64,000 nt of DNA from contig NW_026042703.1 of assembly GCF_023856365.1 (NCBI RefSeq), positions 52,467-116,466 on the forward strand, in the 5' to 3' direction. Positions 1 through 24,200 of this stretch are shown in pieces. The notes below the pieces were generated by a model that was given only the letters and a program-made list of their open reading frames with translations, searched no databases and was not told where the DNA came from. The stretch's first letter is position 1. Each line of letters opens with the position of its first letter. The translations under genes were made by a program, and so were the position numbers. This stretch comes from Brienomyrus brachyistius (taxonomy: Eukaryota > Chordata > Actinopteri > Osteoglossiformes > Mormyridae).

Positions 1-980
1 TTACCTTATATTACCTTATATTCATGTAATAAATATACAAATATCAATTAGTTGGAAATCAGCCAGACAGACGTAATTACTACAAATGGTTTCCACTGTA
101 TTTGTGACTCTGAGTGCCGCAGGCTTGGATGCAGTGCCGCACCATTTTGTAAGGCATGCACTGGCCAATCATGTAGCACTTCTCTCAGAAATATTAATGA
201 GACATCACCTACCACCCTGCAAAAAAGAAATTTGCCGCTTGTCCCCCTGCACATGAGCCAACTTGGCTGCGTCAACCAGCGGAGCTCCGGAGCCTCTGGA
301 GAAACACGCGGCAAAAAAGGCTCGCATGCGGTCTTCCAAAGTTTGGGAATACTTCAGTCATGACACCTTTTCTGCGCCTCTACTGTAGCTGGCGTTAATG
401 ATGCTGTTTCAGCCATTTTATATTTTCTGTTTACTTATTCTGTCATGTAAGACTGAGACAAATTATCGTTTACGACAATTCTTACACACTGTAGCCTGAC
501 TTGCTGACTTAAGTAAGTTTAACTATAAGCTACCTTTGCTAGTGTTTGTGAATAACATGTTTCTCTAGTTATGAAATTATTCCATGTTTTAGCATCTGTT
601 TCAACATTAAAGTCAAATTGGTATACTGAAATATATAAAAACTATTGAACTATTAACTTAAGTCTAACATAGAAAATCCTACTGAATCTCTTAAGATTTT
701 CCTTTTTTGTTAATGCACTAATGTTTAAGAAGTGTCTTAATAAATTGAATTTCAGATTTGTGTGTGGGTGGGAGTGGGTGAATTGTATTAAATTCATACA
801 TTCATTCTTTTGGCTCAGACATTACTGACCTAAAACAAATTGAGGCATTGGGTAAGTGCTTAAATTAGCTACTAAATGGCAAAAAATATTCTAAATATCA
901 CATTTTCCATTCTTCGGTATAATTTTAACGAATCACCTATGCTGCCAAACATTAACGCATAGATTGTCACAACACTCTAT
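1..980. other. No gene recognised
   Basis: AT-rich DNA without a recognisable coding exon, RNA gene or complete repeat. The open frames between 48 and 363 on both strands show no known domain and no convincing splice sites. This is the side on which the missing last U2AF2 exon would be expected, but no segment encoding the end of its UHM domain was found. Confidence 0.5.
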
Positions 981-1007
981 GTTTTAGTTCTTCTTTATGT
1001 GTATAGG

Positions 1008-1288
1008 ACGGTGTGATGGTTCTGGTGGTGGGTGTGGCCGACGCTGCTCGCGATGTTTGGCTATGCTGCAGTCCCAGGGACCAAGTTGGAACACATTTCC
1101 ACCTTCAAGCTTAGGTGGAAAAACGGCACCGAGACCCAGCAGCAGGACAACTTCACTTGTCCAGACAACCAGCCCTGCTTCATCATTGAAGTAAGCCCTG
1201 TGAACAGGAGCGAGATGTACTTCTGCAGTGGATGTTATAGCGGAAAGAACATCCCCATCCTCACGTCTGCCGGAGTGCCCCCTCAAGT
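1008..1288 (+). CDS. Exon-like segment, protein not recognised
   Basis: An open frame encodes a hydrophobic Trp-rich start (about 1017-1064), then an extracellular-looking stretch with four cysteines and two N-glycosylation sequons (NGT, NFT), e.g. QDNFTCPDNQPCFIIEVSP and RSEMYFCSGCYSG. A candidate acceptor (tgctgcag) lies at 1062-1070 and a candidate donor (CAA|GTGGGT) near 1283. The composition and regular cysteines look like a real exon of a secreted or membrane protein, but I do not recognise the family and no partner exons are visible in the window. It could also be a relic captured among repeats. Confidence 0.35.
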
Positions 1289-1337
1289 GGGTGTGTGACT
1301 TAACTCGATGGATGAATTGGACAGAATGTACTGTTAC

Positions 1338-2018
1338 TAGAGGTCGACCGATATGGGTTTTTCAATAGCCGATGCCGATATTTAGGAGTCAGGGTCAGGC
1401 GATGGCCGATATATGCTGCTGATTTTTTTTGGCCGATAATTGGACGTTTTCCCCTCTATTTGCATGGTAAAATATCACACTAATAATAACAAACGATACA
1501 CAAAATTTCTCAATTTAGCATTTATTGAATACTCAACTTGGAAACAATAACACATTTATAAACAATAAAAATAGCAGCATCAGAATCTCTGTTAGTGCAC
1601 AATATAGCAGCAAACTCCTCATGTTTGACGGAAGGAAATTTGTAAACAATACAAAAAGGAATAAGCATGTTATCTTCAGTTGTAATCCCACTTCCAGTCC
1701 CTGAGTCTTACTCACCACACTCATACTTCACAGCAATCAGACAGCAGTTAATTAACCAGAAGAGAAAAATGCAAAAACACAACAGAACTTGTAAATAATA
1801 ACAAACTAATAGACAATAAAAATAGCAGCATCAGAATCTCTATTAGTGCCAAATATAGCAGCAAACTCCTCATGTCTGACGGAAGGAAAATTTGTAAATA
1901 CACAAAGGAATGAGCACATCTTCAGTTTTAATCCCATTTCCAGTCCCTGAGTCTTCCTCATCCCACAAGCAGGCAAGGCATGTCACCCCGGTTGTGTGAC
2001 ACTTATTTTATATAATAA
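1338..2018 (+). mobile_element. hAT-like non-autonomous DNA transposon relic
   Basis: It begins CTAGAGGTCGACCGATATGG and continues with repeated GCCGAT words (1368-1440). This is the hallmark of a non-coding repeat family common in fish genomes and usually classed as hAT-like. No transposase is encoded. Its last 50 bases (about 1967-2018, GCAGGCAAGGCATGTCACCC followed by a TTGTGTGACA word) match the core of the minisatellite in the 40-42 kb region. Family assignment is from memory of the motif, not from a search. Confidence 0.55.
1562..1967 (+). repeat. Tandem duplication, about 250-bp unit, two copies
   Basis: Two diverged copies, about 1562-1720 and 1813-1967, share AATAGCAGCATCAGAATCTC, GCAAACTCCTCATGT and CCAGTCCCTGAGTCTT with an offset of 246-251 bases. 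The duplication lies within the hAT-like relic. Confidence 0.75.
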
Positions 2019-3268
2019 AATAAGTGCCCCCTGCGGCCCCAGAGCCCGAGCAGCCGTCTCCGCTGCCTGCAGCTACCGCGCCCACGTCCGAGGCGCTTTC
2101 CCTGCCTGCAGCTCCCGGGCAGGCGCCCCCTCTGCAGCCTGCAGCTCCAGTCCCTGGCCCCACTCCAGTCCCTTCTCCCCCTGTGACTCTGGTACCCTCA
2201 CCCCGACGAGCCCGACCCCGGCCACGGGTCCTTATGTCTGTGTCCCATAAGGGGAGAGGACACAGACGCACGGCTGGGGTCCCACCCGCCCAGCCCCCTG
2301 GCTCGCCCTCCCTCGCCGGCGCTAGGGCTTGGTCGGCGCCTGCGGGTCCTGGCCCTCCGGGTCGGCTGTCGTCTGCGGGTCCCCCTCCGCGGCCTCGTCG
2401 CCCTGCCTCGGTCCCTCCTCCGGCGTCTTATCGGTTGCCTGCGGGCCCCCCGACGGCGGCTCCTCATTCGCCTGCTGGTCCTCCCGCTCTGGCGTGTCGG
2501 AGGACGTCGCCGTCTGCTGCGGCTCCCCCTCTCTCCTTGCCCTCGCCAGGGTCCCTTCCAGCTCCTTCGTCCCCTTCCCTGGTCTCCCCTCCGACTCCCT
2601 CCTTCGTCCCTGCGTCTGTCCCTCACCCCATCTCCTCGGCCCCTCCGGCTCCGGCCTCCCGGCCGCCTGCAGCCCTTCCGGCTGCCTCCCGTCGCCCGCT
2701 GGGTCTCCCTCGGGCTCCTCTTGGTTCCCCCTCCTTCTCTCCCTGGCCTCCCGTCTTTGTCCCTCCTGCCTCTGCTCCCCCTCGCTTTGTTCCTCCTGTC
2801 TCTGTCCCTCCTCTCTTTGTCCCTCGTCCCTCTGGCTTCTGCTCCTCTTTCCCCGATGTTCCCTTCGTTCACTCCCGGTCCTTTTGTCCTGCCTGTTCCC
2901 TCCGTGTCCCCCTTTCTGATCTGTTTCTCTGCCTTTCCTGTCTTATGTCAAGTCTTGTCCTGGCTCCTTCCCCTGTGCCAGTTCTGTCTGTCCGTTCTGT
3001 TCCCTGTCCCTCATTAATGAGGTTTTATATAGATATACATATATGCCCGGCTTGTCCGCTCCTCGTGTGTGCCACGCCCCCTGATTACCCACGTGTGCTT
3101 CCCTGATCGTCTCCTGCTTTGCCCGATTACTTTGATTAGTCATGACCTATTTTAAGTCCTGGTCTTACCTGTTTGCCCTGTCCGTCATTGTAGTTTGTCA
3201 ATGCCTGCGTTCCGTCCTGCTCTACCCGCTCCGTTTCCCCGATTAAAGACCCGTTTTCACAAACACAA
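2019..3268 (+). other. C/T-rich, proline-coding segment, probable retroelement 3' region
   Basis: Strongly C- and T-biased sequence. A long plus-strand frame (2024-3106) encodes almost only Pro, Ser, Ala, Leu and Arg with no recognisable domain. The tail (about 3070-3258) has repeated short CCTG/GTCC words and ends in CCCGATTAAAGACCCG, resembling the 3' ends of fish LTR-type elements. I see no gag, protease or reverse transcriptase. The open frame is most likely a composition effect. Confidence 0.35.
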
Positions 3269-3271
3269 AAA

Positions 3272-6205
3272 ATTGGTTCAGATAGGCGACGGACAATCTG
3301 ATTGGCTCAGATAGGCGACGGACAATCTGATTGGCTCAGATAGGCGACGGACAATCTGATTGGCTCAGATAGGCGACGGACAATCTGATTGGCTCAGATA
3401 GGCGACGGACAATCTGATTGGCTCAGATAGGCGACGGACAATCTGATTGGCTCAGATAGGCGACGGACAATCTGATTGGCTCAGATAGGCGACGGACAAT
3501 CTGATTGGCTCAGATAGGCGACGGACAATCTGATTGGCTCAGATAGGCGACGGACAATCTGATTGGCTCAGATAGGCGACGGACAATCTGATTGGCTCAG
3601 ATAGGCGACGGACAATCTGATTGGCTCAGATAGGCGACGGACAATCTGATTGGCTCAGATAGGCGACGGACAATCTGATTGGCTCAGATAGGCGACGGAC
3701 AATCTGATTGGCTCAGATAGGCGACGGACAATCTGATTGGCTCAGATAGGCGACGGACAATCTGATTGGCTCAGATAGGCGACGGACAATCTGATTGGCT
3801 CAGATAGGCGACGGACAATCTGATTGGCTCAGATAGGCGACGGACAATCTGATTGGCTCAGATAGGCGACGGACAATCTGATTGGCTCAGATAGGCGACG
3901 GACAATCTGATTGGCTCAGATAGGCGACGGACGATCTGATTGGCTCAGATAGGCGACGGACGATCTGATTGGCTCAGATAGGCGACGGACGATCTGATTG
4001 GCTCAGATAGGCGACGGACGATCTGATTGGCTCAGATAGGCGACGGACGATCTGATTGGCTCAGATAGGCGACGGACGATCTGATTGGCTCAGATAGGCG
4101 ACGGACGATCTGATTGGCTCAGATAGGCGACGGACGATCTGATTGGCTCAGATAGGCGACGGACGATCTGATTGGCTCAGATAGGCGACGGACGATCTGA
4201 TTGGCTCAGATAGGCGACGGACGATCTGATTGGCTCAGATAGGCGACGGACGATCTGATTGGCTCAGATAGGCGACGGACGATCTGATTGGCTCAGATAG
4301 GCGACGGACGATCTGATTGGCTCAGATAGGCGACGGACGATCTGATTGGCTCAGATAGGCGACGGACGATCTGATTGGCTCAGATAGGCGACGGACGATC
4401 TGATTGGCTCAGATAGGCGACGGACGATCTGATTGGCTCAGATAGGCGACGGACGATCTGATTGGCTCAGATAGGCGACGGACGATCTGATTGGCTCAGA
4501 TAGGCGACGGACGATCTGATTGGCTCAGATAGGCGACGGACAATCTGATTGGCTCAGATAGGCGACGGACAATCTGATTGGCTCAGATAGGCGACGGACA
4601 ATCTGATTGGCTCAGATAGGCGACGGACAATCTGATTGGCTCAGATAGGCGACGGACAATCTGATTGGCTCAGATAGGCGACGGACAATCTGATTGGCTC
4701 AGATAGGCGACGGACAATCTGATTGGCTCAGATAGGCGACGGACAATCTGATTGGCTCAGATAGGCGACGGACAATCTGATTGGCTCAGATAGGCGACGG
4801 ACAATCTGATTGGCTCAGATAGGCGACGGACAATCTGATTGGCTCAGATAGGCGACGGACAATCTGATTGGCTCAGATAGGCGACGGACAATCTGATTGG
4901 CTCAGATAGGCGACGGACAATCTGATTGGCTCAGATAGGCGACGGACAATCTGATTGGCTCAGATAGGCGACGGACAATCTGATTGGCTCAGATAGGCGA
5001 CGGACAATCTGATTGGCTCAGATAGGCGACGGACAATCTGATTGGCTCAGATAGGCGACGGACAATCTGATTGGCTCAGATAGGCGACGGACAATCTGAT
5101 TGGCTCAGATAGGCGACGGACAATCTGATTGGCTCAGATAGGCGACGGACAATCTGATTGGCTCAGATAGGCGACGGACAATCTGATTGGCTCAGATAGG
5201 CGACGGACAATCTGATTGGCTCAGATAGGCGACGGACAATCTGATTGGCTCAGATAGGCGACGGACAATCTGATTGGCTCAGATAGGCGACGGACAATCT
5301 GATTGGCTCAGATAGGCGACGGACGATCTGATTGGCTCAGATAGGCGACGGACGATCTGATTGGCTCAGATAGGCGACGGACGATCTGATTGGCTCAGAT
5401 AGGCGACGGACGATCTGATTGGCTCAGATAGGCGACGGACGATCTGATTGGCTCAGATAGGCGACGGACGATCTGATTGGCTCAGATAGGCGACGGACGA
5501 TCTGATTGGCTCAGATAGGCGACGGACGATCTGATTGGCTCAGATAGGCGACGGACGATCTGATTGGCTCAGATAGGCGACGGACGATCTGATTGGCTCA
5601 GATAGGCGACGGACGATCTGATTGGCTCAGATAGGCGACGGACGATCTGATTGGCTCAGATAGGCGACGGACGATCTGATTGGCTCAGATAGGCGACGGA
5701 CGATCTGATTGGCTCAGATAGGCGACGGACGATCTGATTGGCTCAGATAGGCGACGGACGATCTGATTGGCTCAGATAGGCGACGGACGATCTGATTGGC
5801 TCAGATAGGCGACGGACGATCTGATTGGCTCAGATAGGCGACGGACGATCTGATTGGCTCAGATAGGCGACGGACGATCTGATTGGCTCAGATAGGCGAC
5901 GGACGATCTGATTGGCTCAGATAGGCGACGGACGATCTGATTGGCTCAGATAGGCGACGGACGATCTGATTGGCTCAGATAGGCGACGGACAATCTGATT
6001 GGCTCAGATAGGCGACGGACAATCTGATTGGCTCAGATAGGCGACGGACAATCTGATTGGCTCAGATAGGCGACGGACAATCTGATTGGCTCAGATAGGC
6101 GACGGACAATCTGATTGGTTCAGATAGGCGACGGACAATCTGATTGGTTCAGATAGGCGACGGACAATCTGATTGGTTCAGATAGGCGACGGACAATCTG
6201 ATTGG
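3272..6205 (+). repeat. 29-bp satellite, direct arm, 101 copies
   Basis: A perfect 29-bp period containing GATAGGCGACGGACA and CTGATTGG. The diagnostic base occurs at 3295 + 29k for k = 0 to 100 without a single indel. Copies fall in blocks by one A/G variant (GGACAATCTG or GGACGATCTG): 22 A, 21 G, 27 A, 23 G, 8 A. The first copy and the last three carry GGTTCA instead of GGCTCA. Each copy contains an inverted CCAAT box. Confidence 0.97.
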
Positions 6206-17490
<11,285 letters not shown>

Positions 17491-19551
17491 TTTTCAGTCC
17501 GTACTAAAGACGTATTGCAAAATAAGCAGAGGTCCAACAGTAGGCCTTTGAATGGGCTACAGGCTGCATTGGGTTCTGCTGCTTTTTCTTCCGAGTCGCC
17601 TGCCCCTCCTCCCCCGAAGTCATCGGCTCTTCCTCGGTTGTATCACACACAGGGTTAAGGACAACGTGATTATATCGAACCAAAATTGAAATGTGCAAGT
17701 TGACTTTCCTAGTTATACGTCTTCATTTTTATTCTGGGTTTAACAACCATGAGTTTATGACGTATTTTACATGATTAGTTGGCGACTGGACCTTATTGTT
17801 TATATCTCTTATTAAGGATCCATCCATCCATACATCAATTATCAAAACCACACACTTACAATCCGAGTCTAGTTTCATATGCTGCGCTGCTGAGCGACCC
17901 GCAGAATATTATGCATGAGTACAAGTCACAAGCCCCGTTTCCACTAACACGGGGCCGGTTCTAGCTTGGTGCCTTTTGAGACCGAGGCAAAAAGATGCAG
18001 ACTCTCCCCGTCGGGGAATCGAACCCCGGTCTCCCGCGTGACAGGCGGGGATACTCACCACTATACTAACGAGGAGATGTACGCGCACTACTTTTACATC
18101 TTCAAGATAAACAGCGGATGACTACTAACATTTGCGAGTAATCAATGACTGAGCTTCATGTCATGACCATGGTGCTCAAGAGAAGAAAAAATACATAATG
18201 TACGTCCACTGATACCAGAACAACCATATAGCTTTATACTAAGACGATGATTAAACGGAAAATTCCTTTACAAAACACTGCCACAAAATCATAGTTTCGC
18301 AATATTACATCGTGCAACGGGACACAGTGTAAGTACGTGAAGTCGGTAATTAAATCAAGAAAAAAAAGTGAGAGGAAAAGAATACTTTTCTATTATCATA
18401 TTTTTCTAACTGGCCAAACTGAGTCATATTTTGATTATACACACTAACAGAAAAACAGTGCAAATCTCCGGTAGTCCGTTTCACTTGCGCTCCGCTATGG
18501 GGCAGTAACAAGCAGAGCTTAAGTGTGGAAGGAAAAAAAAAACACAGGACAGCATCAATCCCAACTTCACAAACGCCGGAGATCGAGATGCTGTAAGCAT
18601 GACAATTAACATCTTTATCCAAGGGAACAGCTGCAAGACACAGATGCCGCGCCTAACAAAGGTAGGATCGATTCCGAAGTTCAGGCATTTACAGACGCGG
18701 ACTCTTCTGGAGTTGATTTTTTTCGGGAGATACGCATCAACTTCAAAAGTATGAACCGCATTATATCTATATCTGTTATGACGTTGTAGCTATTGATACT
18801 GATGCATCACAAAAATAATTTAAATGTTTTTTCATTCTGACATATGTTCGTTCGGACGAGGATTTTATTATATGAGATAAGTTTTAAATGAAAACTTTTT
18901 TTAATCTATATGATTAATTCTCGAATCTAAGCCAGACTTCACATAAATCATTCATTCATAAATATAATGGAACATACAACATCCAGGTATCCATGAAATT
19001 TATGATCAGGCTATACGTTTGTGATAACAACAAAACAACACAACATGTATATTTACAATATATGGGCCTATTGTTTAATATTGCCTCCAAATTATAGCCA
19101 GACAATAACGCAATAGGCCGACATCAAACTATTTTCATGTAAAACAAAAGTGCTGGCAGTTTGCTTGTGCTTACAGACCCCGCCTTGAGCCCATCCAGAA
19201 AGATCCCAAAAATAACCGACAAGCAAAGGTTGTAACAATCTGAGCATGTTTAGTTTAATGTAATCAGGAGCCGAATTAATAACGCGAATAAATGATCAAA
19301 CCGAAAGTCTGTAGTCGGGAATATCCGATAACGTCTTTGACGTGCAGTTAAGATAGTCAGAGGAAAAACCTTGTAGTTTACTTATATATATGCCTAAATA
19401 TATGAGTGTGTCTCTCCGGTGATTTAATGATGAATATAACGATTACATATCAAATCACACATTAAGCAATTATTATATTACTAGGTTGAACGTTTTCACT
19501 ATGTCTGTCGTCACCTTGATTTCACGATTTTGACTATTCTTCTTATCCCAG
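17491..19551. other. Intergenic region between divergent U2AF2 and RGS11
   Basis: About 2 kb between the U2AF2 start codon and the first recognised RGS11 exon. It should contain the U2AF2 promoter and 5' UTR, and probably the RGS11 promoter and its first coding exon, which I could not identify. A tRNA-Asp gene occupies 18004-18075. Otherwise AT-rich with no recognised element. Confidence 0.6.
18004..18075 (-). tRNA. trnD-guc: tRNA-Asp (GTC)
   Basis: The 72-base minus-strand sequence matches the vertebrate tRNA-Asp: 5' acceptor TCCTCGT, D arm with TTAGTATAGTGGTGAG (A box), anticodon loop CCTGTCACG (anticodon GTC), T arm GGTTCGATTCC (B box), and 3' acceptor ACGGGGAG. The acceptor stem pairs. 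A run of five T follows downstream on the minus strand (complement of 17989-17993), suitable as a Pol III terminator. The gene looks intact. Confidence 0.96.
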
Positions 19552-21260
19552 ATTGAACAAGTCATTGTGGCGATGCAAGATCCCGACATGGGGATAAAGA
19601 TGAAGAATCAAAGACTGTTAATCACAGTGATTCCACATGCGATGACAGGTGCACGATACATATTTTACTTTTTAAAAATAATTTTTCATGCCGCCCGGGT
19701 TGTCTTACACCCGGCCGTGCAGTGTCCCGGGGGCCGGGTCCTAATGGTCATTTAAGCCCTTCACAGGAAAGCCCATACATCGGCGGTCTTCGGGAATCCT
19801 GTGCATTAAGACTGTCATCGATCTCCTTGCGCTCATATTTATTTATGTAATTTATTTATCGAGTTCAGCGTTTTTGATTTATGACGGCTTAATGCATTTC
19901 TCGACTCTAACTAGATGCCTTCCTCGCTATGCCTTCCCAGGAAATGATATCGTGGAGTGGCTAATTCAGAAGTACTCCATCATGGAAGAAGGTAGGGCCG
20001 AGAAGTATGTAGGGAAGCGTTACCTGGTGCTCTTATGTGAGGTTAATCGATTGTTTTTTTCCCTTCGTGACGACGATGGCGCCCCTGCTGGCGAAAGACG
20101 TCATCAGGTTTTTTTTTTTTTGTAATAAAATAACAGAAATAAACGAGTCTTTTGAATAATAAATACAAATGAAGTAATAGAATTTGTCATCCATACAACA
20201 GATTAGCCTAGCTGCATTTATGTGTAAGCATATGCAATTCACGTGTCTGACAGAAGCATGTTCTGTTCCATTGATATTGCTGAGCCTGTGAATTAATAAA
20301 TGTCAGAATTGAGCTTGTCCATAACATAGACACCCCATTCGCCTGAAGCTTTTGGGATTTTCTTCCCCTGGCGTCAATTTATCTGCTGAATTATTTATCT
20401 TTCTGCTGAGAGGCTATTAGTACAAATAATCTGTAGGCCAGTCCCGAGTCGCGCCGCTACGCATGCTGAGCTGTACGGTTTGATAGTCCCGATGCAAACT
20501 TCGCTGATAGCCAGAGGCAGTCAGTCATGCCTGGAGAAATATCGCTATCCGTCTCCCTCATTATGCACTTCTGCAAGACGCTGTTGTCCTGAATTCCCGG
20601 GCGATGCAGATGAGGTTTTAAATAGCAAGGGAGCAGATTTCCCTGATTTACAGCCCAGATTGGAAAAGAAGTCGGAATGGAAAGGAGGGGACTTTTAGGC
20701 AGTAGATGGCAGATGCATTAACAGACTTGAATGGGCAAAAAACCTGTTGCCCCGGTAAGCAGTTACCCCTCCCTGTAAACACTAGGCTTCCCCCTAGCAG
20801 CGCTGTTGCTGCGCCGGTCTGAAACCCCCGGGAGCGCCTGACTGCCAATGGCCGCGGAGGCAGCCGGAAAGTGGAAAGTCCCAATTACTTGTAATTAATT
20901 ATAGTTCCGATGAGGAATGCACCATCCCCGCGGCTTATTCTGTGCACCATGTCAACGTTTTTTCCAGTTACTTGCTATACCGTAAAATAAAATATAATAT
21001 GCCTACTCAGTTTCTAGTTATCGTGTGTTCTACTGTATTCCACTGACAAAAATTTAGAGAATTACTATGCCTAAATCTGGGCTACGAGTAGTGGATTTGT
21101 TTGAGCTTTGAGTAGTTTACGTGGAAATGAGTGACCACTTTGTGTGTTTTCAGAGGCACTTCATGTGGGGAATCTGATCGTGAAGCACGGCTACATTTAC
21201 CCCCTAAAGGACCCCAGGACGCTCGTCCTGGGGCCCGACGAGACGCCGTATCGCTTCCAG
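19552..21260 (+). CDS. rgs11: RGS11 DEP-domain exons
   Basis: Exon 19552-19648 encodes [20 protein letters not shown] and [12 protein letters not shown]. Exon 19941-19991 encodes [17 protein letters not shown]. Exon 21154-21260 encodes [20 protein letters not shown] and ends at ETPYRFQ. This is the DEP fold, which docks R7 RGS proteins to R7BP/R9AP membrane anchors. The junction reading TG-N restores the TGxDVVxW motif of the family. Confidence 0.92.
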
Positions 21261-24200
21261 GTAACCTAAAACCACGGTTTCTTCAGATGGAGGGCAGCGC
21301 GAGAGGGTGGTGGCCATGTGGGGGGGCACGCATATCGAAACTATTCGTTGGAGAGACTGCGGAATTACCGTGTAGGACAGTATTTCTCAATCTGGTCCGG
21401 GCTCCAGAGCTGAGAGGGTGCAAAAACGTAGACTGTCTGGTAGGGAGCTGGGAGGGAGCAAAAACGTGGATCATCTGTGTGTCGCCGAGGACCGGATTGG
21501 GAAACACTGATGTATGAGAACCAATGCCAGTTAAAGTAGCAAAATGCCTTCCACCCGCCTTGTCCCTGACATGTTAAATCACAAAGCACCTTTGTCACGC
21601 TGCTTCTGAATAGTTTCAAATGACAGCATCTCCTTTTTGCTAGACTCCGTACTTCTGGAGCTCTCAGCAGTGGCCAGCCTCCGAGCTAGATTACGGTGAT
21701 TACCAATTATTAATCATGTGCTCGCCTATTACATCATTACTTCCCTTTACTAGAATAATAGAAAAACACAGTTTCTTGCCATGTCTTTCTTTTGCTCTTC
21801 TAAAGCGATTTATTTGACTAAGAAGAATATCAGAAAGCAAGGGCAGCTGATAGACTATGAAAAGGTAAGAGAAAATTTTTATTTATGTACATTTCAATGC
21901 TATTCTTATTCGCTGGTCTGAAGCATTGCTTGATGAGATCATGTGATAGCTGAATGCTCATGGGAGTTTTACTTACACAAAATATTATGAGGGTAGAAGG
22001 AAAAATGATTGGTTCAGAGAGATAACCAATTAGATTGTACATGAGGTGGATCCGAGCAACTAGAGGAGGCAGGAGCAACCAATCAGATGTCTTGGTCCTG
22101 CCTCCTCTGCAATCTGATTGGTTATCTATCCGAACCAATCATTTTCCTTCTGCCCTCAGAACATTTTTGTGTAAGAAAACCTCCCACCAATTATGCACAT
22201 AGTAGGATCGCACATAGACATCCACCAACTTGCCGCCATGTTGCGTCAGGGTCAACGCATTTTAGGTTCTCATCAGTAAGAGGGTTTGTGAATCCGACAC
22301 TGCCAGCTGATATCCTGGGAGGGGTTCGGCCTGTGAGTCATAACGTGAACCCATGCAGCAACGCAGCCAGCCGTGCGACCTGGCAATGTCGCATTTAAAC
22401 ATCGTCTCCGCAGGACAGCTACAACATGTTGCACAAACGGATCAACCACACCTGGGACTTCGTGGTGATGCAGGCGAAGGAGCAGCTCAGGTAAACCCCA
22501 CCCCAGCCCGGGAATACTGTCGCATCGAGCTATGAAATCAATTTCATAAATGCACACAAGGGGACAGATGAGAATGGATGAATAAATCTCGTATTAAGAG
22601 GATGATGATGTTACCTAAATTAAAAAGTAACATGGTGTGTGGTCATAATTTCCCTCCTATCTGTTAAATCAGACCTCAGCCTAAACACTAGAGTCGGAAA
22701 TCCATTTCTAAGTGAAAAAGGAAACAGAAAAATGAAAACCCTACCTTGCAGTTCAGTGATTACCGCTATATGCTAATTACCCAGTATGCTTTCTGACTCT
22801 CCATCGACTGCTCTGCTCCTACCAGGGCAGCCAAACAGAGGCGCAAGGCGGACCGCATCGTGCTGGAATGTCAGGAACAGGCCTACTGGCTCGTCAACAG
22901 ACCGCCAGTAAGCACCTCCCCCGAAACCCCTGACTCCCTACATCTGCCCCGGCGAAAACCCAGTATGCTGTGATTAGAGTAAAGCACACACTGGGTAAAC
23001 CTGAACTCAATGCACCTTGGCAGCTCGAATATCGCCTCAGGCTGGGGGCGATTCTAGGATTTTTTTGAGGTTGTGGGGCAGAGTGGTGGCTCTGGGCCTA
23101 GGGATCTGTGCAAGCAAGTGGAAGGTTGTTGGTTCAAATCCTGTGAATGCCCAGAGTGATTCTACTCCGTTGGGCCTTTCAGCAAGGGCCTTAACCTGCA
23201 ATTGCTTTGTCCTGGGTATGACATTAATCTACATGCAGGCCTGTTAGGAGATCCTTCAACTTACAGGGGAAACTTGGCAGGATTGGCAGGAAGGCATAGG
23301 CAGGGTCCCATTCCCCCACAGAGAGCTGGGGGGTTGTGCAGTTCTCTCCCACGACAACGGGTTTGTTCAATGAAGGAAGGCAAAGGAAACATCTGTAAGG
23401 ACATATGGAACATTTCCGGTATAATTTTCGATCTCCGTCATCTCCAGAGCATTGAGCTCAGCAAAATTCACGGGGGGGGGGGGGGGGGGGGGGAGTTTTA
23501 TCTTCGTTAAGTAAGACACACAGAGTGTCTCCATGCATACTTTGTGGGGGAGGAATATATCACTTCAGGCCTGATAACCCACTACTGCTTCAGTGTGATC
23601 ATGAAATATTTACTTAGCTGGGAAGAAGCCTATGTTCTGTGGGACGAGAGCTTTCAGAAGACAGACAGGACAGCAGGCTGCGGGAATGAGCAACTGCACC
23701 CTCGCTGAGTGTAATTTGGAGTTCATGAATAACACAGGAGAGTGGAGAATGAAAGTGTGGGACAGGAGCAGAGTGTGGTGTGTATCTGGCTTAATCCCGG
23801 CCGTCACTAGGGCCCCTTTCTGCTGGGTGCGCAGCATCTCTCAGGGCTAATAAGCATCAGCGTTTATGTGGGCCATTATCCCCATCCGGGGCGGCATCAG
23901 GAGGTGGGAATGGCAGCCACGCAGCTGCGGATCACATCCTAAATTCAGCTTATTTTGCAGATGTACCTTTTATTGAGACTAGAGCAGTTGGGGGTTTAGG
24001 GACTTCTCTCAGGGGTCCAGTGGTGATGTCACTCTGCTGACTGTGGGATTTAAACCGGCAACCTTCCAGTCATAGGCGGCGACTGCCAACCCGCTCAGCC
24101 ACACACCACCTTCATTGATGAAACCCACCGTTTTGACGCCAATTAGACGGAAACACAGTTGAGCCAAAAACCACGCAGCGTAGGGCCCCCCAGTCAGGTG

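Noticed and set aside
48..314. Minus-strand frame with GTSGKFLFCRVVGD, faintly like the end of the U2AF2 UHM domain
   Set aside because: Only a few residues resemble it, the upstream part does not match, and there is no acceptor in the right place. Treated as chance.
2024..3106. Long plus-strand open frame (360 codons) rich in Pro, Ala and Ser, with a long antisense frame
   Set aside because: C/T-biased composition removes stops on both strands. No domain, no conserved residues, and the tail looks like a retroelement 3' end.
3933..5963. A/G differences among satellite units as a sign of RNA editing
   Set aside because: The differences are in DNA, occur in long blocks and on one arm only, which fits unequal exchange rather than editing.
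23469..23495. G-run as a regulatory G-quadruplex
   Set aside because: A plain homopolymer run in a RGS11 intron. Length is likely unreliable and there is no other sign of function.
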